Of a stretch of 64,000 bases of DNA, positions 11,689-20,505 are shown piece by piece. Position 1 is the first letter of the stretch. Every line of letters starts with the position of its first letter. Location: the NCBI GenBank assembly GCA_947498775.1, contig CANMLL010000003.1, positions 1 to 64,000 on the forward strand, in the 5' to 3' direction. A program made the position numbers and the translations under genes. The stretch comes from an uncultured Aquimarina sp. (GTDB taxonomy: Bacteria; Bacteroidota; Bacteroidia; Flavobacteriales; Flavobacteriaceae). The notes beneath the pieces are model-generated. The model made no database searches, was not told the origin of the DNA, and was given only the letters and a program-made list of their open reading frames with translations.

Positions 11689-13152
11689 TTAAATTCGTGG
11701 TAAATCACCTTCACCTTTTAAAGGAAGGTTAGAGCTTCCCATCAAATACGTATCTACATGATGTGCTGCCTGTCGACCTTCGGCAATAGCCCAAACGATC
11801 AAAGATTGCCCTCTACGGGTATCTCCTGCAGCAAAAACACCTTTTACATTGGTGGTATAATTATCTTCGTTAGCTTTTATATTGGTTCTGGCATCCATAT
11901 CAATTCCTAGTTGCTCTGCGATGGTAGGTTCTGACCCTGTAAACCCTAAAGCCAATAATGCTAGTTCACATTTCCATTCTTTTTCTGTACCAGAAATTTC
12001 CTTTAATGTAAAACGACCATTTTCTTTTACCCATTCTACTTCAGAAGTTATCAAGCCTTTTAAATTTCCATTTTTATCTCCTAAAAACTCTTTAGTAGAG
12101 ATGCTCCAGTTACGTTCTACTCCTTCTTGATGAGAAGAACTTGTGCGCAGACGCATTGGCCAGAAAGGCCACGGTTGATTTGCAGGACGCTCGATGGTAC
12201 CTTTGCCCATAATCTCAAAATTAGTCACAGAAGTTGCTCCATGACGTACCGAGGTACCAATACAGTCTGATCCCGTATCTCCTCCTCCTATAACAATCAC
12301 ATCTTTTCCTGTTGCCAGGATCTGTTCTCCTAAATCTTTGATCCCATCTACTCTCCTATTGTTTTGGGGAAGAAAATCCATTGCTTGTACTACACCTTTC
12401 AGATCGGCTCCTTTTACCGGCAAATTACGGCGCACTGTAGCTCCTGTACATAATACCACCGCATCAAAATCTCTTTTGATTTGATCAGCTTTGATATCTT
12501 TTCCAATATTTATATTGGTTTTAAAAACAATTCCTTCTTCTTCCAAAACTGCAACTCTACGGTCAATCACATGTTTTTCCATTTTAAAATCTGGAATACC
12601 GTATCGTAACAGCCCTCCAACTTTCTCATCTCTTTCAAAAACGGTTACCAAATGCCCGGCTCGGTTTAATTGTTGTGCCGTTGCCAATCCAGCAGGACCT
12701 GATCCAATTACTGCAACTGTTTGTCCTGTTCTTTCTTTAGGTGGATTTGCTTTGACCCAGCCATTTTCAAAAGCCTTTTCAACTATATTTTTTTCGATAT
12801 TTTCAATCGTAACAGGGTCTTCATTAATCCCAAGAACACAAGCTTCTTCGCAAGGTGCAGGACACAATCTGCCCGTAAACTCTGGGAAGTTATTTGTAGC
12901 ATGTAAAATACTTGCTGCCTTCTCCCATTTACCACGATAAACAGCATCGTTGAAATCAGGAATCAGGTTACCAAGTGGACATCCACTATGACAAAATGGA
13001 ATCCCGCAATTCATACATCGCGCTCCTTGATCTTTGAGTTTCTTCTCGGGCATTACCACGGTAAACTCTTTATAATCTTTAATACGATCTTTGACAGGTT
13101 GGTACTGTTCTATTTCTCTTTCAAATTCTAAAAATCCAGTTATCTTTCCCAT
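11689..13152 (-). CDS. gltD: Glutamate synthase small subunit
   Basis: A 487-residue protein of the usual length for the NADPH-dependent glutamate synthase beta subunit. It passes electrons from NADPH through FAD and iron-sulfur clusters to the large subunit. The N-terminus has the cysteine motif [17 protein letters not shown] (about residues 42-58) for [4Fe-4S] clusters, with further cysteines in [10 protein letters not shown]. The FAD-binding Rossmann motif [11 protein letters not shown] follows near residue 150, and a second dinucleotide site, GGGDTGSDC, near residue 290. The C-terminal [19 protein letters not shown] motif is typical of the family. It lies downstream of gltB on the same strand with a 192-base gap, so it is probably cotranscribed or has a weak promoter of its own. 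Confidence 0.97.
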   Translation of the reverse strand: MGKITGFLEFEREIEQYQPVKDRIKDYKEFTVVMPEKKLKDQGARCMNCGIPFCHSGCPLGNLIPDFNDAVYRGKWEKAASILHATNNFPEFTGRLCPAPCEEACVLGINEDPVTIENIEKNIVEKAFENGWVKANPPKERTGQTVAVIGSGPAGLATAQQLNRAGHLVTVFERDEKVGGLLRYGIPDFKMEKHVIDRRVAVLEEEGIVFKTNINIGKDIKADQIKRDFDAVVLCTGATVRRNLPVKGADLKGVVQAMDFLPQNNRRVDGIKDLGEQILATGKDVIVIGGGDTGSDCIGTSVRHGATSVTNFEIMGKGTIERPANQPWPFWPMRLRTSSSHQEGVERNWSISTKEFLGDKNGNLKGLITSEVEWVKENGRFTLKEISGTEKEWKCELALLALGFTGSEPTIAEQLGIDMDARTNIKANEDNYTTNVKGVFAAGDTRRGQSLIVWAIAEGRQAAHHVDTYLMGSSNLPLKGEGDLPRI

Positions 13153-13344
13153 GTTTTTCTTAAGTTTCCAAGTCTCTAAGCGACAAAGAATCTAAGTTTC
13201 AGATTTTCACTGAAATTAGTTCTTCATTTTAAAAACTTGTTTTTACTTTTCATTGTATTATACTTAGAGTTTTAAGCTTTATCCTATCTAAGGTTCAAAA
13301 AACAAATGATCCACCTCTACCCAATACACTCAACTCTTTTTTTT

Positions 13345-16300
13345 CTAACCTTTGACCTCTAACTTCTCTTCTTCTAATCGTTTTAAGGCCTGCTTGTATT
13401 CCTCCGGGAATATTTTAATGAATTTAGGAAGTTCTTTCTCCCAATTTTCAAGGATTCTTTGGGCCAGTGGACTTAAAGTCGCATTGTAATGACTTTCAAT
13501 TAATCCTTTCAACTCATCAACATCCTTCTTTTCCTCCACAGGATCAAGATTTAATGCCTCTTTGTTACAATGTGCTTCAAAAGTTTTCTTGTCATCGTAG
13601 ATATAGGCGATACCGCCAGACATTCCTGCACCAAAGTTTCTTCCGACCTCTCCAAGTATCACCGCTACTCCTCCAGTCATATATTCACAACCGTGATCCC
13701 CAATTCCTTCAACAACAGCTTTGGCTCCCGAGTTACGCACACAGAAACGTTCACCAGCTTTACCATTGATATATACTTCTCCGGCCGTTGCTCCATATAA
13801 AGTAACATTACCAGTTATGATATTTTCTTCAGGAACAATAGTGGCTTCGTCTGGCACTTTGATGATCAATTTTGCTCCTGAAAGTCCTTTTCCTAAATAA
13901 TCATTTGTATTACCATTTACTATCATCGTAAGTCCTTTGGTAGCAAATGCACCAAAACTTTGTCCTGCCGCCCCGGTAAAGTTCAATTTCAACGTATTGT
14001 CTGGCAATCCTTGTGCTCCGTATATTTTGGAGATCTCATTACTTAAAATCGCACCTACGGCTCTATCTGTATTGGTAATATCAAAATCCAAGGTTGTTTT
14101 CTCTTTACGGAACAATGCAGGGTGTGCTTGCTCTATAATATCAAAGTCTATCGATTTACCAAGACCATGATCTTGTATTTCGGTATTATAAATATCAACT
14201 CCTTCAGGCACATCTACTTGATGAAGAATAGGTGTAAGATCAACTCCTGCAGCTTTGTAATGATCGATTGCTTTTTTATGATCTAGTTTATTTACTTGCC
14301 CTACCATTTCATCAATGGTACGGAAACCGAGTTTTGCCATAATTTCTCGCAGTTCTTGGGCCACGAAATACATGTAATTTACAACATGCTCTGGTTTTCC
14401 TTTGAATTTTTTACGTAATTCTGGGTTTTGCGTTGCGATTCCTACCGGGCATGTATTTAAATGACATACTCGCATCATGATACATCCAGAGGCTACCAAC
14501 GGGGCTGTTGCAAATCCAAACTCTTCGGCTCCCAAAAGGCATGCAACAGCAACATCACGACCTGTCTTTAATTGTCCGTCACACTCAACTACCACACGGC
14601 TTCGTAAATTATTTCCAACCAATGTTTGCTGAGCCTCGGCAATACCGAGTTCCCATGGTAATCCTGCATGCTTTAACGAAGTTAAAGGTGATGCTCCCGT
14701 TCCGCCATCAAATCCTGAAATAAGAATAACATCTGCCTTAGCCTTAGCAACACCAGCGGCTACTGTACCTACGCCAACTTCAGAAACCAGTTTTACATTA
14801 ATTCTGGCATTCCTATTGGCAGATTTAAGGTCATAAATTAACTGCGATAAGTCTTCAATTGAATATATATCATGATGTGGTGGTGGAGAAATTAATCCTA
14901 CGTAGGGTGTTGAATTACGTGTTTTGGCAATCTCAGGATTTACTTTTGGCCCTGGTAATTGTCCTCCTTCTCCTGGTTTTGCTCCCTGAGCCATTTTTAT
15001 CTGAATCTCAGCAGCACTAGTTAAATAATTTGATGACACTCCAAATCTACCCGAAGCGACTTGTTTTATGGCACTATTCTTCCAATCGCCGTTTACATCT
15101 TTGTAAAATCGCAGTGGGTTCTCCCCTCCTTCTCCTGAATTACTTTTCCCTCCGATACGGTTCATAGCTACGGCAAGATTCTCATGAGCTTCTTTACTAA
15201 TAGAACCGTAGGACATTGCTCCCGTTTTGAAACGCTTTACAATCTCGGTCCAGGGCTCTACTTCATCGATCGGAATTGGGTCATAGTTCGAAAATTCCAA
15301 CAATCCACGAATGGTCATCAATGCTTTGGATTGTTCATTAATTAATTCGGCATATTCCTTATAGGTGTTTGGATCATTATCCCGAACAGATTTCTGTAAT
15401 TTGGCTACAGACAGTGGGTTAAACTGATGTTTTTCTCCGTTACGCCTCCAACGATATTGACCTCCTATTTCGAGATCTAAGTTAGCATCTACTTCTCTTT
15501 CTACATAGGCTCTTTTGTGTCGTTTCGCTATCTCTTTTTCAATTTCATATAATCCAATCCCTTCAATTCGGGTTGCTGTATTTGGAAAATATTGATCAAC
15601 GACCTTGGTATTAATACCAATACATTCGAATAATTGTGAGCTTCTATACGAGTTTAAAGTAGAGATACCAATCTTATTCATTACTTTAAGTACCCCTTTG
15701 CCTACAGCCTTATTATAGTTATAGATGGCATCTTCAAAAGTAAGATCCGTAATATTATTTTCTTTAATTTGTTGGCCAATAATCTCATTTACCATATATG
15801 GATTAATAGCACTTGCTCCGTATCCGAATAACAATGCAAAATGATGAACCTCTCTTGGCTCTGCAGACTCTACAATAATACTTACTTTAGAGCGAATACC
15901 TAATTTTTGTAATCCACTATTCACATATGAACATGCCAATAATGCAGGGATCGGAGCTCTATGTTTACTAACATTTCTATCTGAAAGAATGATAATATTG
16001 GTTCCATTATCTATTGCTTCTGAAGCATCTTTTAACACTTTCGCTAAAGCATCTTCAAGTCCGTTGAGTCCTCTGTTTATATTGTATAACACGGAAACCG
16101 AAGTCGACTTGAACCCTTTATCAGCATAGGTCTTGATCTTATCCAGATCTTCCTTAGAAATTACAGGATTCTGAATCTTTAATTTGTTGCAATGGTTCTC
16201 ATTAATATCAAAAATATTATGATCTGCCCCCAACGTTAAACTTATATCGCAGATCAACTCCTCTCGAATACCATCCAAAGGTGGGTTGGTAACCTGTGCA

Positions 16301-17847
16301 AATAATTGCTTGAAGTAATTGTAAATTAGTTGTGGCCGTTCAGAAAGAACTGCTATTGGTGTATCTGACCCCATAGAACCAATAGGTTCTTTACCAAGCT
16401 GCCCCATGGGTGCAATAATGGTATCTATATCCTCTTGGGTATATCCGAATACTTCCATACGTTTGGCAATTGTTTCTTCTCCCAAAAACAAAGGACAATC
16501 ATTATAAGGTATCTCCTTAAGATGCACTAGATTTTTATTTAACCATTTCTTATAAGGGTGTTTTGAGGCGATATCTTCTTTTATTTCTTCATCATTTACG
16601 ATTCTTCCTTCATTCATATTTACAAGGAACATTTTACCAGGTTCTAGTCGACCATGTAACTTAATATTACCAGGTTCGATATCAACCACTCCAGTTTCTG
16701 AGGACATGATCACATACCCATCTTTGGTTACCGTATATCTTGAAGGACGAAGTCCATTTCTATCTAATACTGCACCAATATAATTACCATCAGTAAACGG
16801 AATCGAAGCAGGGCCATCCCAAGGCTCCATTGCACATGAATTGTATTCGTAAAAAGCTTTTTTGGCTTCAGACATTTCCGGATTTTTCTCCCAAGCTTCT
16901 GGCACCATCATCATCATTACCTCGGGTAAAGATCTACCGGTCATTAATAATAACTCTACTACCATATCCATAGAAGCAGAATCTGATTTCCCTTTTAATA
17001 TAACCGGAAGTATTTTTTTGATATCGTCTCCAAACCAATTACTTTCAAGTAATTCTTCTCTAGAACGCATTCTGGTTACATTACCTCTTAAAGTATTTAT
17101 TTCTCCATTATGACACATATATCGGAAAGGTTGTGCCAAATCCCATGTTGGGAATGTATTCGTCGAGAATCGTTGATGTACCAATGCCAATCTGGTGACT
17201 ACCTTTGGATCCAACAAATCTTTATAATATAACTTAATATCTTCGGGCATTAAAAGCCCTTTAAAGATTAAGGTTTTAGTTGATAAACTGGGTAAGTAGA
17301 AGAACTTACTCTCAGAAAGCTTAGAACCATATATGGTATGTTCTGTTACTTTTCTAGCTGTGAATAACTTCAGATTAAAATCAAAATAGCTTTGGTCTTT
17401 ATCCCCTTTACCTATAAATATTTGTTTAATGAAAGGCTCTGTATTGGCTGCTATTTCTCCAAGGTGTATATGATCAACAGGAACATCTCTCCATCCTAGT
17501 AATACCAATCCATAATCTTCAACATTCTTTTCAAAGGTATCGATACAGAACTTTCTTTGATTATCTTTCTTTGGTAAGAAAACATTACTTACCGCATACT
17601 CACCAAATTCAGGAAGATCAAAATCACAGTGCTCTACAAAAAAATCATGAGGAATATCGATCAATATTCCTGCTCCATCCCCTGTTTTGCCATCTGCACT
17701 TACAGCCCCTCTATGTTCTAACTTCTCAAGGATTTCAAGTGCTTTGTGAATAATATCATTTGACTTTTTTCCTTCTAAGCTACATATAAATCCAGCACCA
17801 CATGCGTCGTGTTCGAATTCTGGTAGATACATTCCTTGTTTCTTCAT
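13345..17847 (-). CDS. gltB: Glutamate synthase large subunit
   Basis: A 1,500-residue protein of full family length. It converts 2-oxoglutarate and glutamine into two glutamates. Cys16, after a short propeptide (MKKQGMYLPEFEHDA), is the expected N-terminal nucleophile of the class II glutamine amidotransferase domain, so the first 15 residues should be removed. The central domain leads to the FMN-binding synthase domain with VASGRFGVSSNYL and MAQGAKPGEGGQLPG. The cysteines of CIMMRVCHLNTCPVG bind the [3Fe-4S] cluster. The C-terminal GXGXG beta-helix domain is present (GAAGQSFGAF, GGVAVILGEVGRNFGAGMSGG). It is divergent from the PII and ammonium channel genes, which supports a nitrogen-assimilation cluster. 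Confidence 0.98.
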   Translation of the reverse strand: MKKQGMYLPEFEHDACGAGFICSLEGKKSNDIIHKALEILEKLEHRGAVSADGKTGDGAGILIDIPHDFFVEHCDFDLPEFGEYAVSNVFLPKKDNQRKFCIDTFEKNVEDYGLVLLGWRDVPVDHIHLGEIAANTEPFIKQIFIGKGDKDQSYFDFNLKLFTARKVTEHTIYGSKLSESKFFYLPSLSTKTLIFKGLLMPEDIKLYYKDLLDPKVVTRLALVHQRFSTNTFPTWDLAQPFRYMCHNGEINTLRGNVTRMRSREELLESNWFGDDIKKILPVILKGKSDSASMDMVVELLLMTGRSLPEVMMMMVPEAWEKNPEMSEAKKAFYEYNSCAMEPWDGPASIPFTDGNYIGAVLDRNGLRPSRYTVTKDGYVIMSSETGVVDIEPGNIKLHGRLEPGKMFLVNMNEGRIVNDEEIKEDIASKHPYKKWLNKNLVHLKEIPYNDCPLFLGEETIAKRMEVFGYTQEDIDTIIAPMGQLGKEPIGSMGSDTPIAVLSERPQLIYNYFKQLFAQVTNPPLDGIREELICDISLTLGADHNIFDINENHCNKLKIQNPVISKEDLDKIKTYADKGFKSTSVSVLYNINRGLNGLEDALAKVLKDASEAIDNGTNIIILSDRNVSKHRAPIPALLACSYVNSGLQKLGIRSKVSIIVESAEPREVHHFALLFGYGASAINPYMVNEIIGQQIKENNITDLTFEDAIYNYNKAVGKGVLKVMNKIGISTLNSYRSSQLFECIGINTKVVDQYFPNTATRIEGIGLYEIEKEIAKRHKRAYVEREVDANLDLEIGGQYRWRRNGEKHQFNPLSVAKLQKSVRDNDPNTYKEYAELINEQSKALMTIRGLLEFSNYDPIPIDEVEPWTEIVKRFKTGAMSYGSISKEAHENLAVAMNRIGGKSNSGEGGENPLRFYKDVNGDWKNSAIKQVASGRFGVSSNYLTSAAEIQIKMAQGAKPGEGGQLPGPKVNPEIAKTRNSTPYVGLISPPPHHDIYSIEDLSQLIYDLKSANRNARINVKLVSEVGVGTVAAGVAKAKADVILISGFDGGTGASPLTSLKHAGLPWELGIAEAQQTLVGNNLRSRVVVECDGQLKTGRDVAVACLLGAEEFGFATAPLVASGCIMMRVCHLNTCPVGIATQNPELRKKFKGKPEHVVNYMYFVAQELREIMAKLGFRTIDEMVGQVNKLDHKKAIDHYKAAGVDLTPILHQVDVPEGVDIYNTEIQDHGLGKSIDFDIIEQAHPALFRKEKTTLDFDITNTDRAVGAILSNEISKIYGAQGLPDNTLKLNFTGAAGQSFGAFATKGLTMIVNGNTNDYLGKGLSGAKLIIKVPDEATIVPEENIITGNVTLYGATAGEVYINGKAGERFCVRNSGAKAVVEGIGDHGCEYMTGGVAVILGEVGRNFGAGMSGGIAYIYDDKKTFEAHCNKEALNLDPVEEKKDVDELKGLIESHYNATLSPLAQRILENWEKELPKFIKIFPEEYKQALKRLEEEKLEVKG

Positions 17848-18285
17848 AATATTTTCCGATCTAAAAAGTATTTCAAGCTCATGAAATTAACAAATTGTTA
17901 AGGAATAGGAAAGAAAAAGGAATCATTCAACTTCACTTTTCTGAGCTCCATAAAAAAAGTGCAAAATGGATAAAATAATCACAAAATAAGGACATCAAAT
18001 TACGAATTTGATAATGCATTTTTCCCCATATAACTAGCATTTCTTAACAAATCTAGCCTATTGGTTATCAATAAATTTCAAAGAAAACGTTTTCGTAAAA
18101 ATTATTGATTTGAGAAGTGTGAAATTATCAATTTTTTACAAAAAAAATATATACCCCTAATTTTTTAGGGGGTAAATATCTTAAAATGATAAAAATTACG
18201 CGATTACCCTACAAAATTTGGATGTAAAATATAAATTCACATATTTTTGACTTGAATTTAACATTAATTTTAACTTTTATTCTTT
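17848..18285. other. Divergent intergenic region between gltB and the PII gene
   Basis: 438 bases, strongly AT-rich, with no coding frame. It should carry the promoters for gltBD and for the PII-amt pair. A candidate promoter for the PII side is listed separately. On the gltB side I see a TAGATTTG-like -7 element (read as CAAATCTA at 18048-18055) without a well-spaced -33 TTG. Confidence 0.5.
18218..18249 (+). promoter_or_regulatory. Candidate promoter of PII-amt operon
   Basis: TATTTTTG at 18242-18249 fits the flavobacterial -7 element TAnnTTTG. A TTG at 18218-18220 lies 21 bases upstream, within the 17-23 base range known for Flavobacterium promoters. The start codon of the PII gene is 36 bases downstream. 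Confidence 0.45.
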
Positions 18286-18624
18286 ATGAAGAAAATAGAA
18301 GCAATTATTAGAAGATCAAAATACCGTGCTGTAAAGGAAGCTTTACATGACAAGGGAGTTATGTTTTTTTCTTATTGGGATGTAACCGGTGTTGGGCACG
18401 AAAAAAAGGGAAGTGTATATAGAGGTATTTCTTATAGTACTACAGATATCCAAAGACGTTATTTATCTATCGTTGTAAATGACGAATTTGTAGAAGTCGC
18501 TATAGCTACAATATTAGAATCTGCAAAAACAGGAGAAGTAGGTGACGGAAAAATATTTGTTTCTGATATTGAAGAAGCCTATAGAATTCGAACGTCTGAA
18601 AAAGGTGGAGAGACTTTAAACTAA
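18286..18624 (+). CDS. glnB: PII family nitrogen regulatory protein
   Basis: A 112-residue PII signal protein. It would sense ATP/ADP and 2-oxoglutarate and control the ammonium channel encoded next. The N-terminus (MKKIEAIIRRSKYRAVKEAL) is classic, and the B-loop (TGEVGDGKIFV) and C-loop (EEAYRIRTSEKGG) are present. The T-loop is unusual: it reads GHEKKGSVYRGISYSTTDIQRRY. Tyr50 aligns with the uridylylated Tyr51 of E. coli GlnB if a one-residue deletion in the T-loop is allowed. The position of Gln39, a 2-oxoglutarate ligand in E. coli GlnB, appears to be Glu39. The amt gene starts 66 bases downstream, so this could equally be called glnK. Confidence 0.93.
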   Translation: MKKIEAIIRRSKYRAVKEALHDKGVMFFSYWDVTGVGHEKKGSVYRGISYSTTDIQRRYLSIVVNDEFVEVAIATILESAKTGEVGDGKIFVSDIEEAYRIRTSEKGGETLN

Positions 18625-18690
18625 TGCCTTATCAATAGCATAACAATTACCAACTGAAAACAAAAAATAATTTTTAATAGTCATTAAACA

Positions 18691-19941
18691 ATGGAACTTT
18701 TAACTACGAACAATGTATGGATGATGGTGTGTACGGCACTTGTCTTTTTCATGCACTTAGGGTTTTCTTTTTTAGAAATTGGATTAACTCGACAAAAAAA
18801 CACAATCAATATATTATTTAAAAACGTATTTATTATCTGCGCAGGTCTTTTGATATACTACATTGGCGGATTTAATCTGATGTATCCGGGATTTGAAGAT
18901 GGGGATTTTGGATTCTTTAAATTTGCAGGTTTTGGTATCGCTGCACCTGAAAATGGTATGACACCAGAATATGCTGATGGAGGGTACACCTGGTGGACGG
19001 ACTTTTTATTCCAGGGAATGTTTGCTGCTACTGCGGCAACAATTGTATCTGGTGCCGTTGCAGAACGCATCAAACTTGGTGCCTTTATGATCTTTACTGT
19101 AATCTATGTGGGTCTTGTATATCCAATAGTAGGTTCTTGGCAATGGGGAAGCGGTTTCTTATCTTCTCTATCAATAGGAGAGGCTGAAGGTTTCTATGAC
19201 TTTGCAGGTTCTACCCTTGTTCACTCTGTAGGAGGCTGGGCAGCTTTGGTTGCTGTTGCGTTATTGGGGTCCAGAATCGGGAAATTCAGTTCTGAAGGTA
19301 AGCCACAAGCGATACCAGGACATAATATACCTATCGCCACTGCAGGAGTATTAATCCTTTGGTTAGGATGGTTTGGATTTAATGGTGGATCTGTACTTTC
19401 TGCAGACCCTGCCAATACTTCACTTGTGTTAGTAACAACATGTCTTGCAGCAGCAGCAGGAGGTATTGGAGCTTTTGTCCTTTCGACAATTCTTTATAAA
19501 AACTACGATCTTACCATGTTCTTAAACGGAATCCTTGGTGGATTGGTAGGGATAACTGCAGGTGCAGACTTAATGTCTCCAAACGAAGCTGTAATTATTG
19601 GTCTTCTTGCCGGTATTATCATCGTTCTTGCAGTTGCATTAATCGATAAACTAAAACTAGACGACCCTGTAGGTGCCATTGCAGTGCACTTGATCTGTGG
19701 TATCTGGGGAACGCTAGCTGTAGGTATCTTTGGATCTAAAGCAGGAATTGATCAATTCCTGGTTCAGGGAATTAGTGTAATAATCGTTGGTGGATTCTGT
19801 CTGCTAAGCGCTTTTATCATCATCTTTACTCTTAAAAAAACTATCGGAATAAGAGTTTCTGAAAAAGAAGAAATTGATGGATTAGATGGGCATGAGCACG
19901 GAATGGATGCGTATCCTGATTTCAGACTTAACCAACACTAG
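18691..19941 (+). CDS. amtB: Ammonium transporter (Amt/MEP/Rh family)
   Basis: A 416-residue channel with about eleven membrane spans that moves ammonium into the cell. The family twin histidines are in GSTLVHSVGG and AIAVHLICGIWGT. The N-terminal span carries GFSFLEIGLTRQKN, like the AmtB-type signature with an Arg-Gln-Lys-Asn loop. There is no separate signal peptide. The C-terminal tail (SEKEEIDGLDGHEHGMDAYPDF) is the usual PII-contacting end. It forms an operon with the PII gene upstream and is closed by a strong hairpin downstream. Confidence 0.97.
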   Translation: MELLTTNNVWMMVCTALVFFMHLGFSFLEIGLTRQKNTINILFKNVFIICAGLLIYYIGGFNLMYPGFEDGDFGFFKFAGFGIAAPENGMTPEYADGGYTWWTDFLFQGMFAATAATIVSGAVAERIKLGAFMIFTVIYVGLVYPIVGSWQWGSGFLSSLSIGEAEGFYDFAGSTLVHSVGGWAALVAVALLGSRIGKFSSEGKPQAIPGHNIPIATAGVLILWLGWFGFNGGSVLSADPANTSLVLVTTCLAAAAGGIGAFVLSTILYKNYDLTMFLNGILGGLVGITAGADLMSPNEAVIIGLLAGIIIVLAVALIDKLKLDDPVGAIAVHLICGIWGTLAVGIFGSKAGIDQFLVQGISVIIVGGFCLLSAFIIIFTLKKTIGIRVSEKEEIDGLDGHEHGMDAYPDFRLNQH

Positions 19942-19963
19942 AACTTAAATAGTGTTTACCAAT

Positions 19964-19997
19964 AAAAGCGGGAGGTTTAATTAAACCTCCCGCTTTT
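19964..19997. terminator. Bidirectional intrinsic terminator
   Basis: A perfect 17-bp inverted repeat, AAAAGCGGGAGGTTTAA at 19964-19980 and its complement at 19981-19997, with T-runs on both sides. It sits between the convergent amt gene and DUF4870 gene and should stop transcription from both. Confidence 0.9.
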
Positions 19998-20000
19998 TTA

Positions 20001-20339
20001 TTACTTAATTATGTTTAATGATAATGGATATGAAGGTGCTTCTCCATTACTTGCTTTAATTGCGTTAAGAATAGGAAATATAAAACACAATAGAGCAATG
20101 CCTATTAATCCTAAAGCACCTAATCCAAATAACAAGGTTAATGGAATACAGATAATAGCATATATAAACATACTTATCTGAAAATTCATTATAGACTTTC
20201 CGTGTTCATCCATTGCCAGTACTCTTTCTCGTTGGGTTAACCATAGAATTAAGGGGACTATAAACCCTCCGAAACCGGTTATAAGATCCAATAATTGTGA
20301 TAAATGTGTAATGACCAATACTGATTTGTCTTCTCTCAT
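20001..20339 (-). CDS. DUF4870 domain-containing membrane protein
   Basis: A 112-residue protein that fits the DUF4870 family in length and pattern: a short N-terminus, a hydrophobic segment with GGFIVPLILWLTQR, the linker HGKSIMNFQISMFIYAI, and a final pair of membrane spans ending in NAIKASNGEAPSYPLSL. The family has three to four membrane spans and no assigned function. It is transcribed alone and convergent with the ammonium channel gene; the shared terminator lies only a few bases beyond its stop. Confidence 0.85.
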   Translation of the reverse strand: MREDKSVLVITHLSQLLDLITGFGGFIVPLILWLTQRERVLAMDEHGKSIMNFQISMFIYAIICIPLTLLFGLGALGLIGIALLCFIFPILNAIKASNGEAPSYPLSLNIIK

Positions 20340-20442
20340 GATTTGTTTTTTTGATTGATGAATTTGCTAATACTATTAGCAATTAGTACTTATATGACGA
20401 AGAAAATTGCATTTTGTTACAGTCAGCACCGAAGTTTTAAGC

Positions 20443-20470
20443 AAAAAACATCCCGAAAAAATCGGGATGC
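20443..20470 (-). terminator. Intrinsic terminator of the trypsin-like protease gene
   Basis: The stem CATCCCGA/TCGGGATG (20449-20456 and 20462-20469) is followed, in the minus direction, by a run of six T at 20443-20448. It lies just after the stop codon of the protease gene. Confidence 0.85.
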
Positions 20471-20505
20471 TTTGTTTTAAATTTAATGTCATCTATACTA
20501 TTATT

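Noticed and set aside
12491..12940. Plus-strand frame of 149 codons opposite gltD
   Set aside because: Antisense shadow of a well-conserved enzyme gene.
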